Source of the DNA: Rhizorhapis sp036570425
Lineage (GTDB): Bacteria > Pseudomonadota > Alphaproteobacteria > Sphingomonadales > Sphingomonadaceae
DNA length: 64,000 nt
Reading direction: 5' to 3'
Assembly (NCBI GenBank): GCA_036570425.1
Contig: DATCYF010000021.1
Coordinates: 145,237 to 209,236, forward strand
The notes below the pieces were generated by a model. The model ran no database searches. It worked only from the letters and a program-made list of their open reading frames with translations, and was not told the DNA's origin. A program made the translations under genes and the position numbers. Positions 8,820 through 17,648 of this stretch are shown one piece after another (position 1 is the stretch's first letter; each line of letters starts with the position of its first letter).

Positions 8820-9827
8820 TCACAGCAGCAGCACAATTTTCCCGATATGCTCCCCCGTCTCCATGCGCGCATGGGCGGCAGCGGCCTCCGCCAGAGGGAA
8901 GCGGCTGTCCATTACAGGTCGCAATTTCCCTTCTCTTACGAACGGCCAGACGGATTTTTCCAGCTCATCCGCGATCATCGACTTGAAACCTACAGAGCGC
9001 GGGCGGAGGGTGGACCCGGTCAAGGTCAACCGCCTGCGCATCACATCGATGATCGGAACGTCAGATTTCGCCCCACGCTGGGTAGCGATGGACACATGGC
9101 GGCCGTCCTCAGCCAGGCACGCCAGATTGCGAGCGACATAATCGCCACCGACCATGTCGAGCACTGCCTGAACCCCATGACCTGCGGTGATTTTCAGCAC
9201 CGCCTCGACAAAATCGGAAGCGGCATAGTTGATCGCATGGGTCGCTCCAACCTTCAGCGCAGCAGAGCATTTTTCGTCACTGCCGCAGGTGACGATGATC
9301 TTCACGCCAAACAAGCCGCACAACGAAATGGCCGTCGTGCCAATGCCGCTGGTGCCGCCATGAACCAGCACAATATCGCCCTCTACGATATAGGCCCGCT
9401 CGAACAAATTGCTCCAGACCGTGAAAAGCGTTTCGGGCAATGCCGCCGCTTCGGCCATGTCATAGCCGTCGGGAACGGGCAGGCATTGTCCCACCGGCGC
9501 CACCGCATATTCGGCATAGCCGCCGCCCGGCAATAGCGCGCAGACTCGCTCCCCAATTATCATTTGGTCGGCCTCGGAGCCGACGGCGACAACCTCCCCT
9601 GACACTTCCAGCCCCGGAATGTCGGAAGCGCCCGCTGGTGGTGGATAGGCGCCGCGCCGCTGCAGGATGTCGGGCCGGTTCACGCCTGCAGCGGCGACTC
9701 TTATCAGCACTTCGTTTTTGGCAGGCTGTGGCACCGGCCGGACCATTGGTTTCAACACTTCTGCAGATCCGGGTACATCGAAACCGATGGCCGTCATCTG
9801 TTCAGGAATGGATTTTCTTTGCGGCAT
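8820..9827 (-). CDS. NAD(P)H quinone oxidoreductase (zeta-crystallin/PIG3 type)
   Basis: Medium-chain reductase without the catalytic zinc set, 335 residues. It has the GroES-like N-terminal domain (VRPVPQPAKNEVLIRVAAAGVNRPDILQRRGAYPPP) typical of the TIGR02824/PIG3 group, then the Rossmann fold with VLVHGGTSGIGTTAISL and the AINYAASDF segment. The start at 9827 (MPQRKSIPEQM) has GGGAGG about 10 nt upstream; a longer frame lacks conserved sequence. It probably reduces quinones or activated alkenes with NADPH; the natural substrate is unknown. Divergent from the DUF1192 gene. Confidence 0.88.
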   Translation of the reverse strand: MPQRKSIPEQMTAIGFDVPGSAEVLKPMVRPVPQPAKNEVLIRVAAAGVNRPDILQRRGAYPPPAGASDIPGLEVSGEVVAVGSEADQMIIGERVCALLPGGGYAEYAVAPVGQCLPVPDGYDMAEAAALPETLFTVWSNLFERAYIVEGDIVLVHGGTSGIGTTAISLCGLFGVKIIVTCGSDEKCSAALKVGATHAINYAASDFVEAVLKITAGHGVQAVLDMVGGDYVARNLACLAEDGRHVSIATQRGAKSDVPIIDVMRRRLTLTGSTLRPRSVGFKSMIADELEKSVWPFVREGKLRPVMDSRFPLAEAAAAHARMETGEHIGKIVLLL

Positions 9828-9917
9828 AAAAGCTTGCCTCCCCTTTGACCGTTCGCCTTTGCGACAAAACGACACGGCCTTATTGACAGATGCCGGTGGA
9901 GGGTCAACATTTGGCCT

Positions 9918-10115
9918 ATGGACATGGATGAAAATCTGCCACGTAGAGCTGATGATCCCATTGCCGCGCTGCAGCGGCAAGACCTTGATCCATTTTCCGT
10001 CGAAGAACTCCGGGAGAGGGTAACTGCGCTGGAGGCGGAAATTTCCCGAACACGGAAAAAGATCGAATACGCCGTTAATCACAAGGCAAGCGCAGAGGCA
10101 TTATTCAGAAGATGA
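9918..10115 (+). CDS. DUF1192 small protein
   Basis: A 65-residue alphaproteobacterial DUF1192 protein of unknown function. It shows an N-terminal DPIAALQRQDLDPFSVEEL segment typical of the family, then a predicted coiled helix (RVTALEAEISRTRKKIEYAVNHKASAEALFRR). In other alphaproteobacteria this family is often next to a quinone oxidoreductase or acyl-CoA dehydrogenase gene; here it is divergent from the quinone oxidoreductase across 90 bp. Confidence 0.8.
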   Translation: MDMDENLPRRADDPIAALQRQDLDPFSVEELRERVTALEAEISRTRKKIEYAVNHKASAEALFRR

Positions 10116-10277
10116 ATCTGTGCCGGCCGGATTTCGCCGCAAAGGTAACAGCCAGAGCGCAACCCGGCGACTGTTCTGCCGTTCTTGATCATAGGGCCGC
10201 CAATCCCGACATTAGGTCCAAGACCCCCGTTGCGGGGGAAGGCAGGGCCGCCTTGGCCCGACAGGAGTAAAGTCAAA

Positions 10278-12599
10278 ATGCCGTCTTTTGCTGCTGCGCT
10301 GGAAACCACCCTCCATCACGCGCTCACCCACGCATCGGAACGCCGTCATGAATATGCGACGCTGGAGCATCTGCTCCTCGCGCTGATCGACGACGAGCAT
10401 GCAGCCAAGGTGATGCAGGCGTGCGGCGTGGAACTGGGCGAACTCCAGGACGCAGTTACGGTCTATCTCGATAATGAACTTGATTCATTGAAAGTGGAGG
10501 GTGTGACCGATCCCTCCCCCACCAGCGGATTTCAACGCGTGGTCCAGCGCGCCATTCTGCATGTCCAGTCCTCTGGAAAGGACGAAGTGACGGGCGCCAA
10601 CGTGCTGGTCGCGCTCTTTTCCGAACGCGAGAGCTATGCCGTGTATTTCCTGCAGCAGCAGGACATGAGCCGCCTTGATGCCGTCAGCTATATCAGCCAC
10701 GGCGTCGGCAAGGGCGTCTCCGCCCCTGAACAGCGGGAAGTGAAGGGCGCGGAAGAGGAAAAGGCGCAAAAGGCCGATACCAAAGGCAAGAAGGAAAGCG
10801 CGCTCGACCAGTTCACGGTAAACCTCAATGAGAAGGCCCGCCGCGGGAAGGTCGATCCACTCATCGGCCGCAGACCGGAAGTCGACCGCACAGTCCAGAT
10901 CCTCTGCCGCCGTTCGAAGAACAACCCGCTCTATGTGGGCGATCCCGGCGTGGGCAAAACCGCCATTGCCGAGGGGCTGGCGCGCAAGATCATCGAGGGC
11001 GATGTGCCCGAAGTGTTGAGCGAGGCCGTCATCTATTCACTCGACATGGGAGCGCTGCTCGCAGGCACCCGCTACCGCGGTGATTTCGAGGAGCGTCTGA
11101 AAGCGGTGGTCAATGAATTGGAAAAGATGCCGCACGCGGTTCTGTTCATTGACGAAATCCATACCGTCATCGGCGCTGGCGCGACCAGCGGCGGCGCAAT
11201 GGACGCATCGAACCTGCTGAAGCCTGCCCTCTCGGGTGGGACGATCCGATGCATTGGTTCGACGACGTACAAGGAATTCCGCAACCATTTCGAAAAGGAC
11301 CGCGCCCTGCTGCGCCGGTTCCAGAAGATCGACGTGAACGAGCCGACCATCGAGGATACGGTCAAGATCCTTGCTGGGCTCCGCAGCGCCTTCGAAAATC
11401 ACCACAAAGTCAAATACACGCCCGACGCGATCAAGTCGGCCGTGGAGCTTTCCGCGCGCTACATCAATGATCGCAAGCTGCCCGACAAGGCCATCGACGT
11501 GATTGATGAGGTGGGTGCGATGCAGATGCTGGTGCCGCCCGCCAAGCGGCGCAAGACCATCACTTCGAAAGAGATCGAAGCGGTTATAGCCACCATGGCG
11601 CGCATTCCGCCGAAATCTGTTTCAAGCGATGACAAGGCGACGCTGGAAACGCTCGACACCGACCTGAAGCGTGTCGTCTTCGGTCAGAACAAGGCGATCG
11701 AGGTGCTGAGTTCCGCGATCAAGCTGAGCCGTGCCGGCCTGCGTGATCCCGACAAGCCGATCGGCAACTATCTCTTCTCCGGCCCTACCGGCGTCGGCAA
11801 GACAGAGGTTGCTCGCCAGCTTGCGACTTTGCTCGGCATTCCGCTGCAGCGGTTCGACATGTCGGAATATATGGAGCGGCACTCGGTCAGCCGACTGATC
11901 GGCGCGCCTCCGGGCTATGTCGGCTATGACCAGGGCGGACTCCTGACCGACGCCGTTGACCAGCAGCCGCACTGCGTCCTGTTGCTCGACGAGATCGAAA
12001 AAGCGCATCCAGACCTGTTCAACATCCTTTTGCAGGTGATGGATAACGGCAAGCTCACTGACCATCACGGCAAGACGGTCGATTTCCGCAACGTCATCCT
12101 GATCATGACGACCAATGCGGGGGCGAGCGACATGGCGCGGGAAGGCATCGGCTTTGGCGACATGAGCCGAGAGGATGCGAGCGACGAAGCGGTCAAGCGG
12201 ATGTTCACCCCTGAATTCCGCAACCGTTTGGATGCCATCGTGCCATTTAGCTACTTGCCGCCGGAAGTTGTTGCCCGTGTGGTTGAAAAGTTCATCCTCC
12301 AGCTCGAACTGCAGCTTGCCGACCGTGAGGTGCACATCACGCTGGACGATGACGCCAAGGCATGGCTCACTGAACGCGGCTATGACCGGCTCTATGGGGC
12401 GCGCCCGATGGGCCGCCTCATTCAGGAGAAGATCAAGCAACCGCTCGCCGAAGAGCTTCTGTTCGGCAAGCTCGTTCATGGGGGCGAAGTCCATGTTCGC
12501 CTGAAGGACAATGCGTTGAACTTCGAAATCACGCCCGCTGCGCCCAAGCGGCCCAGGAAAGGCCGTGGCGCAAAAAAGACGACAGCAAAGGCGAAGTAA
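10278..12599 (+). CDS. clpA: ATP-dependent Clp protease ATP-binding subunit ClpA
   Basis: AAA+ unfoldase that feeds substrates to ClpP. The N domain (MPSFAAALETTLHHAL and the Clp repeat, residues 1-145) is followed by two AAA+ modules with Walker A motifs GDPGVGKT (about residue 220) and GPTGVGKT (about 505). The tail is Lys/Arg rich. The start at 10278 follows AGGAG at 10262, giving 773 residues, as usual for ClpA. The clpS adaptor gene, commonly just upstream of clpA, is not present here: only a 162-bp gap separates it from DUF1192. Confidence 0.96.
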   Translation: MPSFAAALETTLHHALTHASERRHEYATLEHLLLALIDDEHAAKVMQACGVELGELQDAVTVYLDNELDSLKVEGVTDPSPTSGFQRVVQRAILHVQSSGKDEVTGANVLVALFSERESYAVYFLQQQDMSRLDAVSYISHGVGKGVSAPEQREVKGAEEEKAQKADTKGKKESALDQFTVNLNEKARRGKVDPLIGRRPEVDRTVQILCRRSKNNPLYVGDPGVGKTAIAEGLARKIIEGDVPEVLSEAVIYSLDMGALLAGTRYRGDFEERLKAVVNELEKMPHAVLFIDEIHTVIGAGATSGGAMDASNLLKPALSGGTIRCIGSTTYKEFRNHFEKDRALLRRFQKIDVNEPTIEDTVKILAGLRSAFENHHKVKYTPDAIKSAVELSARYINDRKLPDKAIDVIDEVGAMQMLVPPAKRRKTITSKEIEAVIATMARIPPKSVSSDDKATLETLDTDLKRVVFGQNKAIEVLSSAIKLSRAGLRDPDKPIGNYLFSGPTGVGKTEVARQLATLLGIPLQRFDMSEYMERHSVSRLIGAPPGYVGYDQGGLLTDAVDQQPHCVLLLDEIEKAHPDLFNILLQVMDNGKLTDHHGKTVDFRNVILIMTTNAGASDMAREGIGFGDMSREDASDEAVKRMFTPEFRNRLDAIVPFSYLPPEVVARVVEKFILQLELQLADREVHITLDDDAKAWLTERGYDRLYGARPMGRLIQEKIKQPLAEELLFGKLVHGGEVHVRLKDNALNFEITPAAPKRPRKGRGAKKTTAKAK

Positions 12600-12607
12600 T
12601 CAATGCC

Positions 12608-12674
12608 CCTCTCCCACCGGAGAGGACTTGAAGAAAATTGAAGGGCGGTCTTCCCTTGCGGGGAAGCCGCCCTT
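12608..12674. terminator. Tandem hairpins after clpA
   Basis: A 7-bp stem (12608-12614 with 12619-12625) is followed by a larger hairpin whose outer arms AAGGGCGG and CCGCCCTT lie at 12641-12648 and 12667-12674, followed by TTCCCTCTCC. They lie between clpA and the convergent CsgG-like gene, so they probably end both transcripts. Confidence 0.65.
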
Positions 12675-12698
12675 TCCCTCTCCTACCTCTTCAAAAAC

Positions 12699-13466
12699 TT
12701 ACTGGGCTTGCGGCGCCGCCGCGCTAGCGTCCAGCGGCAGGCCGCCAAGTTGCGTCACCATCTGCTTATATGCATCCAGATAGGCGAGCACGATCACCTG
12801 TCCCACATCCGTATTCTGGTAGCTTGATCCTCCGGCGGCAGCGAGACCGCCGCCCCACCAGCCGCCAGCACCGCCGCCGAAGCCGACATCGGATTTACGG
12901 GCATAGCCCTCAACCAGCCGCTCCTGTTCAGTTGTGCGCGCGTTCACCAGCGTCAAGGTGACATTCGCTTCCTTCTTGCTGACCTTCAATCCGCCCAGAA
13001 GAGCGCCCGCTCCACCACCGATCAGGCCACCCAGCGCACCGCCGAGGCCAAAGCCGCCGCCGTTCGCATTCTTGGTCACAAGGTCCGGCACAATGAAATA
13101 ATCCGCGGCCTTCACCTGTCTGCGGCCGATATTGGAACCAACCTGCAGCTCGCCGCTGTCCGCCAGAGCGCGTTCCAGGTTGCGGCTTTGCAGGCCTTTG
13201 CCGCGGTCAACAAGACCAAAGCAACCGGATTTCATAACGAATAGCTTGATGATCGCTTCGGGCGAACCAAGATTCAGCGCCGTCCACCATTGATTATCCG
13301 GCTCGACGATGGCAACTGTTCCAAGTCTTTTGGTGCAGATAGGAATTTCAGCAACGCCACGCTGCTTCGCCTTTTCGGCCGATGATTTGTCCTTCGCCAA
13401 GGCCGGCGAAATAGCGGTCGCCGACAAAGTCAAAGAAATCAATGCTGCTACGAATGCCTTTGTCAC
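12699..13466 (-). CDS. CsgG/HfaB-family exported protein
   Basis: A 255-residue protein with a classical signal peptide (MTKAFVAALISLTLSATAISPALA) and a CsgG-like body: VAIVEPDNQWW, SGCFGLVDRGKGLQSRNLERAL, and AADYFIVPDLV. In the middle are two glycine-rich stretches (about residues 145-170 and 200-220) that may be membrane-associated or flexible. CsgG relatives form outer-membrane channels or holdfast anchors, but this one lacks an obvious lipobox, so the role is unproven. The start is chosen as the GTG at 13466, with GGGGG just upstream. No curli genes are nearby. Confidence 0.65.
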   Translation of the reverse strand: MTKAFVAALISLTLSATAISPALAKDKSSAEKAKQRGVAEIPICTKRLGTVAIVEPDNQWWTALNLGSPEAIIKLFVMKSGCFGLVDRGKGLQSRNLERALADSGELQVGSNIGRRQVKAADYFIVPDLVTKNANGGGFGLGGALGGLIGGGAGALLGGLKVSKKEANVTLTLVNARTTEQERLVEGYARKSDVGFGGGAGGWWGGGLAAAGGSSYQNTDVGQVIVLAYLDAYKQMVTQLGGLPLDASAAAPQAQ

Positions 13467-13663
13467 ATCTGCCCCCAAACAAATGATTGGCCTGCATAAC
13501 CTTTGGCTAAACAGGACACCAAAATGCGACCTTCTTGAACAATTCTAGCAAAAATAAGGATGCTGGAATAGTGCTAAATAATAAGTTGCAGACAAAAAGC
13601 GCAACAAGGGAACTTCAATTCCTCGCTTGCATTGTTGCGCAAAACACAAGGGAGGGTCACAGC

Positions 13664-15988
13664 ATGGATGCTTCAACGGACGAGACACAGAAAGCGGGCG
13701 GTATCTTACAGGCGATGAACGGATCCAGCGCGGTCCTGGAACATATGCCAATCGGGGTATATTGCTGCGACCACCAAGGCATTGTGCGGCAATTCAACCG
13801 CCGCACTGTCGAAATATTGGGAAGCCAGCCCCGGATCGGCGAGACGCATGAGCAATTTTGCAGCCGAATGCGCCTCTTCCATCCCGATGGTCAACTCATG
13901 CAACCGCAGGAAACCCCCTCTGCCGAGGCGCTGGCGAAGGCCGCCCCTGTTCGGGACCGCCGCGTCCTTATCGAGCGCCCCGATGGCCGCAGGATCACGA
14001 TCCTCATCAATATTGATCCACTATTCGATCAGGATGGTGAATTTACAGGCATAGTGAGTTGCTTCCAGGATATTTCCATCTTTTCCCGCGTCTATGAGGC
14101 ACTCAAACGCCGGACAACCGATCTTAAAGGCGCCAAGAAGAAGTGGCGTGACGGCGAGCAGCACTTCCGCGATGTGCTGGAGGCGTTGCCGGCAGCTATC
14201 TATACAACCGATGCTGATGGCGTGATTACTTATTATAACGCGGCCGCCGTGGAATTGTCGGGGCGCGAGCCAACGCTGGGGCACGACAAATGGTGTACGA
14301 CCTGGCGGCTGCACAGCACGAATGGCGCGCCTTTGCCGCATGATGAGTGTCCCATGGCCGTGGCATTGAAGGAACAAAGACCGGTCACGGGAGAAGAGGC
14401 CATTGCCGAGCGCCCGGACGGGAGCCGCGTCCGTTTCGCCGCTTACCCGACGCCCCTGTTCGACGCAGAAGGACAGTTGAGCGGCGCCGTTAACATGCTG
14501 CTGGACGTCAGCGCCCGCCACACAGCCGAAATTCAGGCGGCCCATCTCGCCGCGGTGGTAGCCTCCTCCACCGACGCGATCATCAGCAAATCGCTGAACG
14601 GCATCGTCCAGTCATGGAATGCCGGAGCAGAGCAGATCTTCGGCTATAAGGCCGAGGAAATGATAGGCCAGCCGATCATCCGCATCATTCCGGCGGAACT
14701 GCGCCAGGAAGAAGAGGAAATACTCTCAAAATTGCGGCGAGGAGAACGGATAGAGCATTTCGAAACCATCCGGCTGGGCAAGAATGGCGAACGCATTGAT
14801 ATTTCACTTACGGTTTCGCCGGTCCATGACAAGACCGGAAAAGTGATCGGCGCATCCAAGGTGGCACGTGACATCAGGGAACGCAAACGCGCGGAAGAAC
14901 TGCAGCAGCTTTTGATCGGGGAACTCAATCACCGCATCAAGAATACCCTGGCCACGGTGCAATCGATCGCCAACCAGATGGCGCGAACACATGTCCGTCC
15001 GAAGGATTTCGCCGTCAGCTTCGCCGGCCGTATCGGATCGCTGGCGCAGGCGCATGGACTATTGACTCAAAGTTCCTGGCAAAGCGCGGATATCATGCCT
15101 CTGGTACGCGACCAAATTCTGCTGGGTGGGGATGAGGACGACCGCATTTCCTGTTCCGGGCCTTCGGTAGCGCTTGAGCCGCAGGCAGCCTTGCACCTGG
15201 CGCTGGTGCTGCATGAGTTGGGCACCAATGCTCGAAAATATGGTGCACTCTCCGTACCCGGCGGGCGGCTGGCGGTCAGTTGGGAAGTGCATTCAATTGG
15301 AGGCTTCCAACTTCATCTGCGCTGGCGGGAAAGCGGCGGCCCGCCTGTCTCAGCCCCGCAGGAACGTGGCTTTGGGACCACGCTGGTGGAAAAGAGCCTG
15401 GCCGCTGATGGTGGCAAGGCTTCCATCCGCTATCAGGCAACGGGTCTTGCATGCGATATATCGCTGCCTCTGGCAGGCCGCGTCTCTTTGCGGGATGCGT
15501 CCCCGATGCAGAACCGGAATACAGACGGCCATACGCTTTCTGCCAAGCCGACCGCGTCAGCAGCCCCTCAGCGTCGCGCCCGGATTCTGCTCATAGAAGA
15601 CGAGCCGCTGATCGCGATGGACATGTGCGACACGCTGGAAGATGCGGGCTATACCGTTGTCGGTCCTGCCTCGACCCTGGACGAAGCCCACGAATTGGTT
15701 GAAACAGCCAAGTTCGATGCAGCTTTGCTTGACGCCAATCTGAGCGGAGAAGCCGTTGATGAGGTTGCGGCAGCCCTGACGCGGAAAGGCATGCCCTTTG
15801 CTTTCGTTACCGGCTATGGCCGCGAAGCGCTGCCCGAAGCGTTCCGTCATGCCCCCTTGCTGAACAAACCGCTCCTTCCCAAATCCGCGTTTGATATGCT
15901 TGAGAAATTGCTCTCCAGAGAAACCCCGCATATCGGGCCCACGGCAGCAAAAGACGAAAACCTAACGTCCAAATTGCGCCAAAGCTGA
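13664..15988 (+). CDS. PAS-rich HWE/HisKA_2 hybrid sensor histidine kinase
   Basis: A 774-residue cytoplasmic hybrid kinase with no membrane segments. Three PAS domains lie at about residues 25-130, 165-280 and 285-410; the last has WNAGAEQIFGYKAEEMIG and a PAC-like KVARDIRERKRAEE. The phospho-acceptor helix ELNHRIKNTLATVQSIANQ has its His near residue 422 and is followed by the HELGTNARKYGALS ATP lid and SWEV, as in the HWE/HisKA_2 group. A C-terminal receiver domain (about 640-765) has its Asp in ALLDANLS. No LOV cysteine motif is present. The start at 13664 follows GGGAGGG. Kinases of this group feed the PhyR general-stress switch in sphingomonads; the EcfG promoter just downstream supports that link. 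Confidence 0.88.
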   Translation: MDASTDETQKAGGILQAMNGSSAVLEHMPIGVYCCDHQGIVRQFNRRTVEILGSQPRIGETHEQFCSRMRLFHPDGQLMQPQETPSAEALAKAAPVRDRRVLIERPDGRRITILINIDPLFDQDGEFTGIVSCFQDISIFSRVYEALKRRTTDLKGAKKKWRDGEQHFRDVLEALPAAIYTTDADGVITYYNAAAVELSGREPTLGHDKWCTTWRLHSTNGAPLPHDECPMAVALKEQRPVTGEEAIAERPDGSRVRFAAYPTPLFDAEGQLSGAVNMLLDVSARHTAEIQAAHLAAVVASSTDAIISKSLNGIVQSWNAGAEQIFGYKAEEMIGQPIIRIIPAELRQEEEEILSKLRRGERIEHFETIRLGKNGERIDISLTVSPVHDKTGKVIGASKVARDIRERKRAEELQQLLIGELNHRIKNTLATVQSIANQMARTHVRPKDFAVSFAGRIGSLAQAHGLLTQSSWQSADIMPLVRDQILLGGDEDDRISCSGPSVALEPQAALHLALVLHELGTNARKYGALSVPGGRLAVSWEVHSIGGFQLHLRWRESGGPPVSAPQERGFGTTLVEKSLAADGGKASIRYQATGLACDISLPLAGRVSLRDASPMQNRNTDGHTLSAKPTASAAPQRRARILLIEDEPLIAMDMCDTLEDAGYTVVGPASTLDEAHELVETAKFDAALLDANLSGEAVDEVAAALTRKGMPFAFVTGYGREALPEAFRHAPLLNKPLLPKSAFDMLEKLLSRETPHIGPTAAKDENLTSKLRQS

Positions 15989-16016
15989 AATGCCCCAGCG
16001 AAAGTTCACACCTTTC

Positions 16017-16042
16017 GGAACTGCGTCCCTCAGTCGTTCGTT
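16017..16042 (+). promoter_or_regulatory. EcfG (general stress sigma) type promoter
   Basis: GGAAC at 16017-16021, a 17-bp spacer and CGTT at 16039-16042 match the alphaproteobacterial EcfG consensus GGAAC-N16/17-CGTT exactly. It ends 27 bp before the DUF1328 gene, so it should drive that gene and probably the following small genes. Confidence 0.75.
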
Positions 16043-16069
16043 GCATAATCGAACATGTAGGAGAGCATT

Positions 16070-16246
16070 ATGTTACGTTGGGCCCTTATTTTCCTTGTGA
16101 TAGGCGTGATTCTGGCTGTCCTTGGTTTTGGCGGAATAGGCGGAGCCTTCATTGGAATCGCGAAGGTACTGTTCTTCATTGCTCTTGCGATCTTCGTCAT
16201 TCTGCTCGTGCTGGGTCTTATGGCTGCGCGTAGCGTGGGCGATTAA
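16070..16246 (+). CDS. DUF1328 small membrane protein
   Basis: A 58-residue protein, MLRWALIFLVIGVILAVLGF then GGIGGAFIGIAKVLFFIAL and a final hydrophobic stretch: two predicted transmembrane helices with a glycine-rich turn, as in the DUF1328/YtjA family of inner-membrane proteins. The ribosome site GGAGA is 5 nt before the ATG. Function unknown; family members are often general-stress induced, in line with the EcfG promoter directly upstream. Confidence 0.85.
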   Translation: MLRWALIFLVIGVILAVLGFGGIGGAFIGIAKVLFFIALAIFVILLVLGLMAARSVGD

Positions 16247-16253
16247 ATAGGAG

Positions 16254-16294
16254 CCTGCCAAGGCCCTGTAATGCTTACGCACAGTCTTGGCAGG
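16254..16294 (+). promoter_or_regulatory. Stem-loop between DUF1328 and the next gene
   Basis: A perfect 9-bp outer stem (CCTGCCAAG, 16254-16262, with 16286-16294) plus an inner 4-bp stem (CTGT, 16266-16269, with 16281-16284) forms a stable hairpin just after the DUF1328 stop. No T-tract follows, so partial termination or mRNA 3'-end protection is more likely than full termination. Confidence 0.5.
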
Positions 16295-16316
16295 GCCCTC
16301 CCGGAAGGAAGCAATG

Positions 16317-16598
16317 ATGTCTGAACAAAAGGAGCCTGTTCAAGCTGACGGCAAGGGCACCCGGAAGGACGCGCCGGACGGCGTAGACCAAGAGGAAGTG
16401 AGCGGCCGCACAGGGGGCGGTGAATCCGGGGGTGGCCCGTATCCCAATCCCCATACCGGCAAGGATGGCGATAGTAACTATGGCGGCAATCTGGGTCATG
16501 GCGGCCAGACTGACAATGATTATTACGGCCCCGGAGGCAAACCCGGGACGAAGAAGAATAGGTCCGCCCAAAACAAGGGCTCGCAAGGGGCTGAATAG
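16317..16598 (+). CDS. Hydrophilic, glycine-rich hypothetical protein
   Basis: A 93-residue protein with no hydrophobic segment, rich in Gly, Asp, Asn and Lys (for example GGGESGGGPYPNPHTGKDG and GGNLGHGGQTDNDYYGPGG). It is probably disordered. GGAAGGA precedes two adjacent ATGs (16314, 16317), either of which may be used. No family recognised. Composition resembles hydrophilin-type stress proteins, and it lies downstream of an EcfG promoter; a protective role is only an inference. Confidence 0.6.
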   Translation: MSEQKEPVQADGKGTRKDAPDGVDQEEVSGRTGGGESGGGPYPNPHTGKDGDSNYGGNLGHGGQTDNDYYGPGGKPGTKKNRSAQNKGSQGAE

Positions 16599-16612
16599 GA
16601 AGAGTTACGATC

Positions 16613-17032
16613 ATGAGAACATCTTCCGCTACTTTGATTGCCGGAGCTACGGTCAGCGCGGTGGCCGCCGCTCTCTGGATGAACAAGCATCGACCGTGGT
16701 CACGAGAGGAAAAAGGCAGAACGGCCCCTCAACTTGATAACCGTTATGTGGGCGCGGCGTCAGGACGGCCGGCAGGCTCTCCCGTGCCAAGCTACCACGC
16801 TCCCGAAAGCGGCTTTGGCCGGATGGAGGAAGAACAAGATCGCGGAAGGCGTCCGCATATTGACCGTTCGGGCGAAGTTCATGGCAGCGGCGCGGGTGCT
16901 GGCGGCGGTAATCCGGGCGAGGATTTTGACGACGATCCGATGAGCGGTGGCGGCGATCAACCCTATCATGGCTCCAAAGCGCGGGCAGAGGGCGAGCGCC
17001 CCAAGGACCGACATCAGGGCACGGAGTCCTGA
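16613..17032 (+). CDS. Hypothetical protein with N-terminal hydrophobic helix
   Basis: A 139-residue protein: a short hydrophobic N-terminal stretch (SATLIAGATVSAVAAALWM), then a long, charged, Gly/Asp/Arg-rich, probably disordered region (HGSGAGAGGGNPGEDFDDD). It may be an anchored or exported protein. It begins 14 bp after the previous gene's stop, so the two are probably co-transcribed. No family recognised. Confidence 0.55.
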   Translation: MRTSSATLIAGATVSAVAAALWMNKHRPWSREEKGRTAPQLDNRYVGAASGRPAGSPVPSYHAPESGFGRMEEEQDRGRRPHIDRSGEVHGSGAGAGGGNPGEDFDDDPMSGGGDQPYHGSKARAEGERPKDRHQGTES

Positions 17033-17061
17033 TACGTCCGCTAATCGAAGGAGAATTCACA

Positions 17062-17406
17062 ATGGACGATCTGGACCACAATCTTTCCACAGAGCATCAG
17101 CGGGAAGGAGACGCCCGCCGTTCCAAGGACACGCTGGACCGAGACAGGACCGGAGGCATCCCCGCGAACCGTGAAAAGTCTGAACCATTTGTCAGGGACG
17201 ACGAACAGGAGCAGGCAGAGGAACGGGCCGATCTGGAAGAGCTCCAAACCGGTCAGACAGGCGACCTTGGCGAACAAGGCAATGAGAATGAAACCAACCG
17301 GAAGGACACGCAGAATGTCCGCGACACCAGTTCGATTCCGCCTACGCCCAGTCAAGCCGAAGGTGAGCGGGGCGCGACCGACGTCGAAAATGAAAAGGGC
17401 GCATAG
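17062..17406 (+). CDS. Acidic, disordered hypothetical protein
   Basis: A 114-residue, very polar protein, rich in Glu, Asp, Gln, Asn and Arg, without any hydrophobic segment (for example DDEQEQAEERADLEELQTG). GAAGGAG lies about 8 nt before the ATG. It follows the previous gene by 29 bp and appears part of the same stress run. No domain recognised. Confidence 0.55.
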   Translation: MDDLDHNLSTEHQREGDARRSKDTLDRDRTGGIPANREKSEPFVRDDEQEQAEERADLEELQTGQTGDLGEQGNENETNRKDTQNVRDTSSIPPTPSQAEGERGATDVENEKGA

Positions 17407-17438
17407 ATCGATCCAGCGATGTGTGAGGACCCCGCCCA

Positions 17439-17636
17439 GTGCCTTCAACGGTCATCCGGTCCTTTGAATATGATCCGGCGCACCATCGTCTGGAAATCGA
17501 ATTCGTGAGCGGCCGGCGTTACAGTTACCGTGATGTGCCGCCCAATATCGCAACCGGCATGCAAGGCGCGCGGTCGAAGGGCAGCTTCTTCAATCGTCGC
17601 ATCCGCGATCATTACGATTATACCAGGCTGTCATGA
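17439..17636 (+). CDS. KTSC-domain protein
   Basis: A 65-residue protein that is almost entirely a KTSC domain: VIRSFEYDPAHHRLEIEF, GRRYSYRDVPPNIATGM and GSFFNRRIRDHYDYTRL. The family is named for its tyrosine/serine-type conserved motif and is linked by fusion to RNA-processing enzymes, but no clear reaction is known to me. The start is a GTG. It ends 12 bp before the DUF1003 gene, so the two are probably translated from one mRNA. Confidence 0.75.
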   Translation: MPSTVIRSFEYDPAHHRLEIEFVSGRRYSYRDVPPNIATGMQGARSKGSFFNRRIRDHYDYTRLS

Positions 17637-17648
17637 CCGGAGGACGCC

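Noticed and set aside
13609..13633. EcfG-like GGAAC-N16-CATT before the hybrid kinase
   Set aside because: -10 element has a mismatch; kept only as a remark, not as a promoter.
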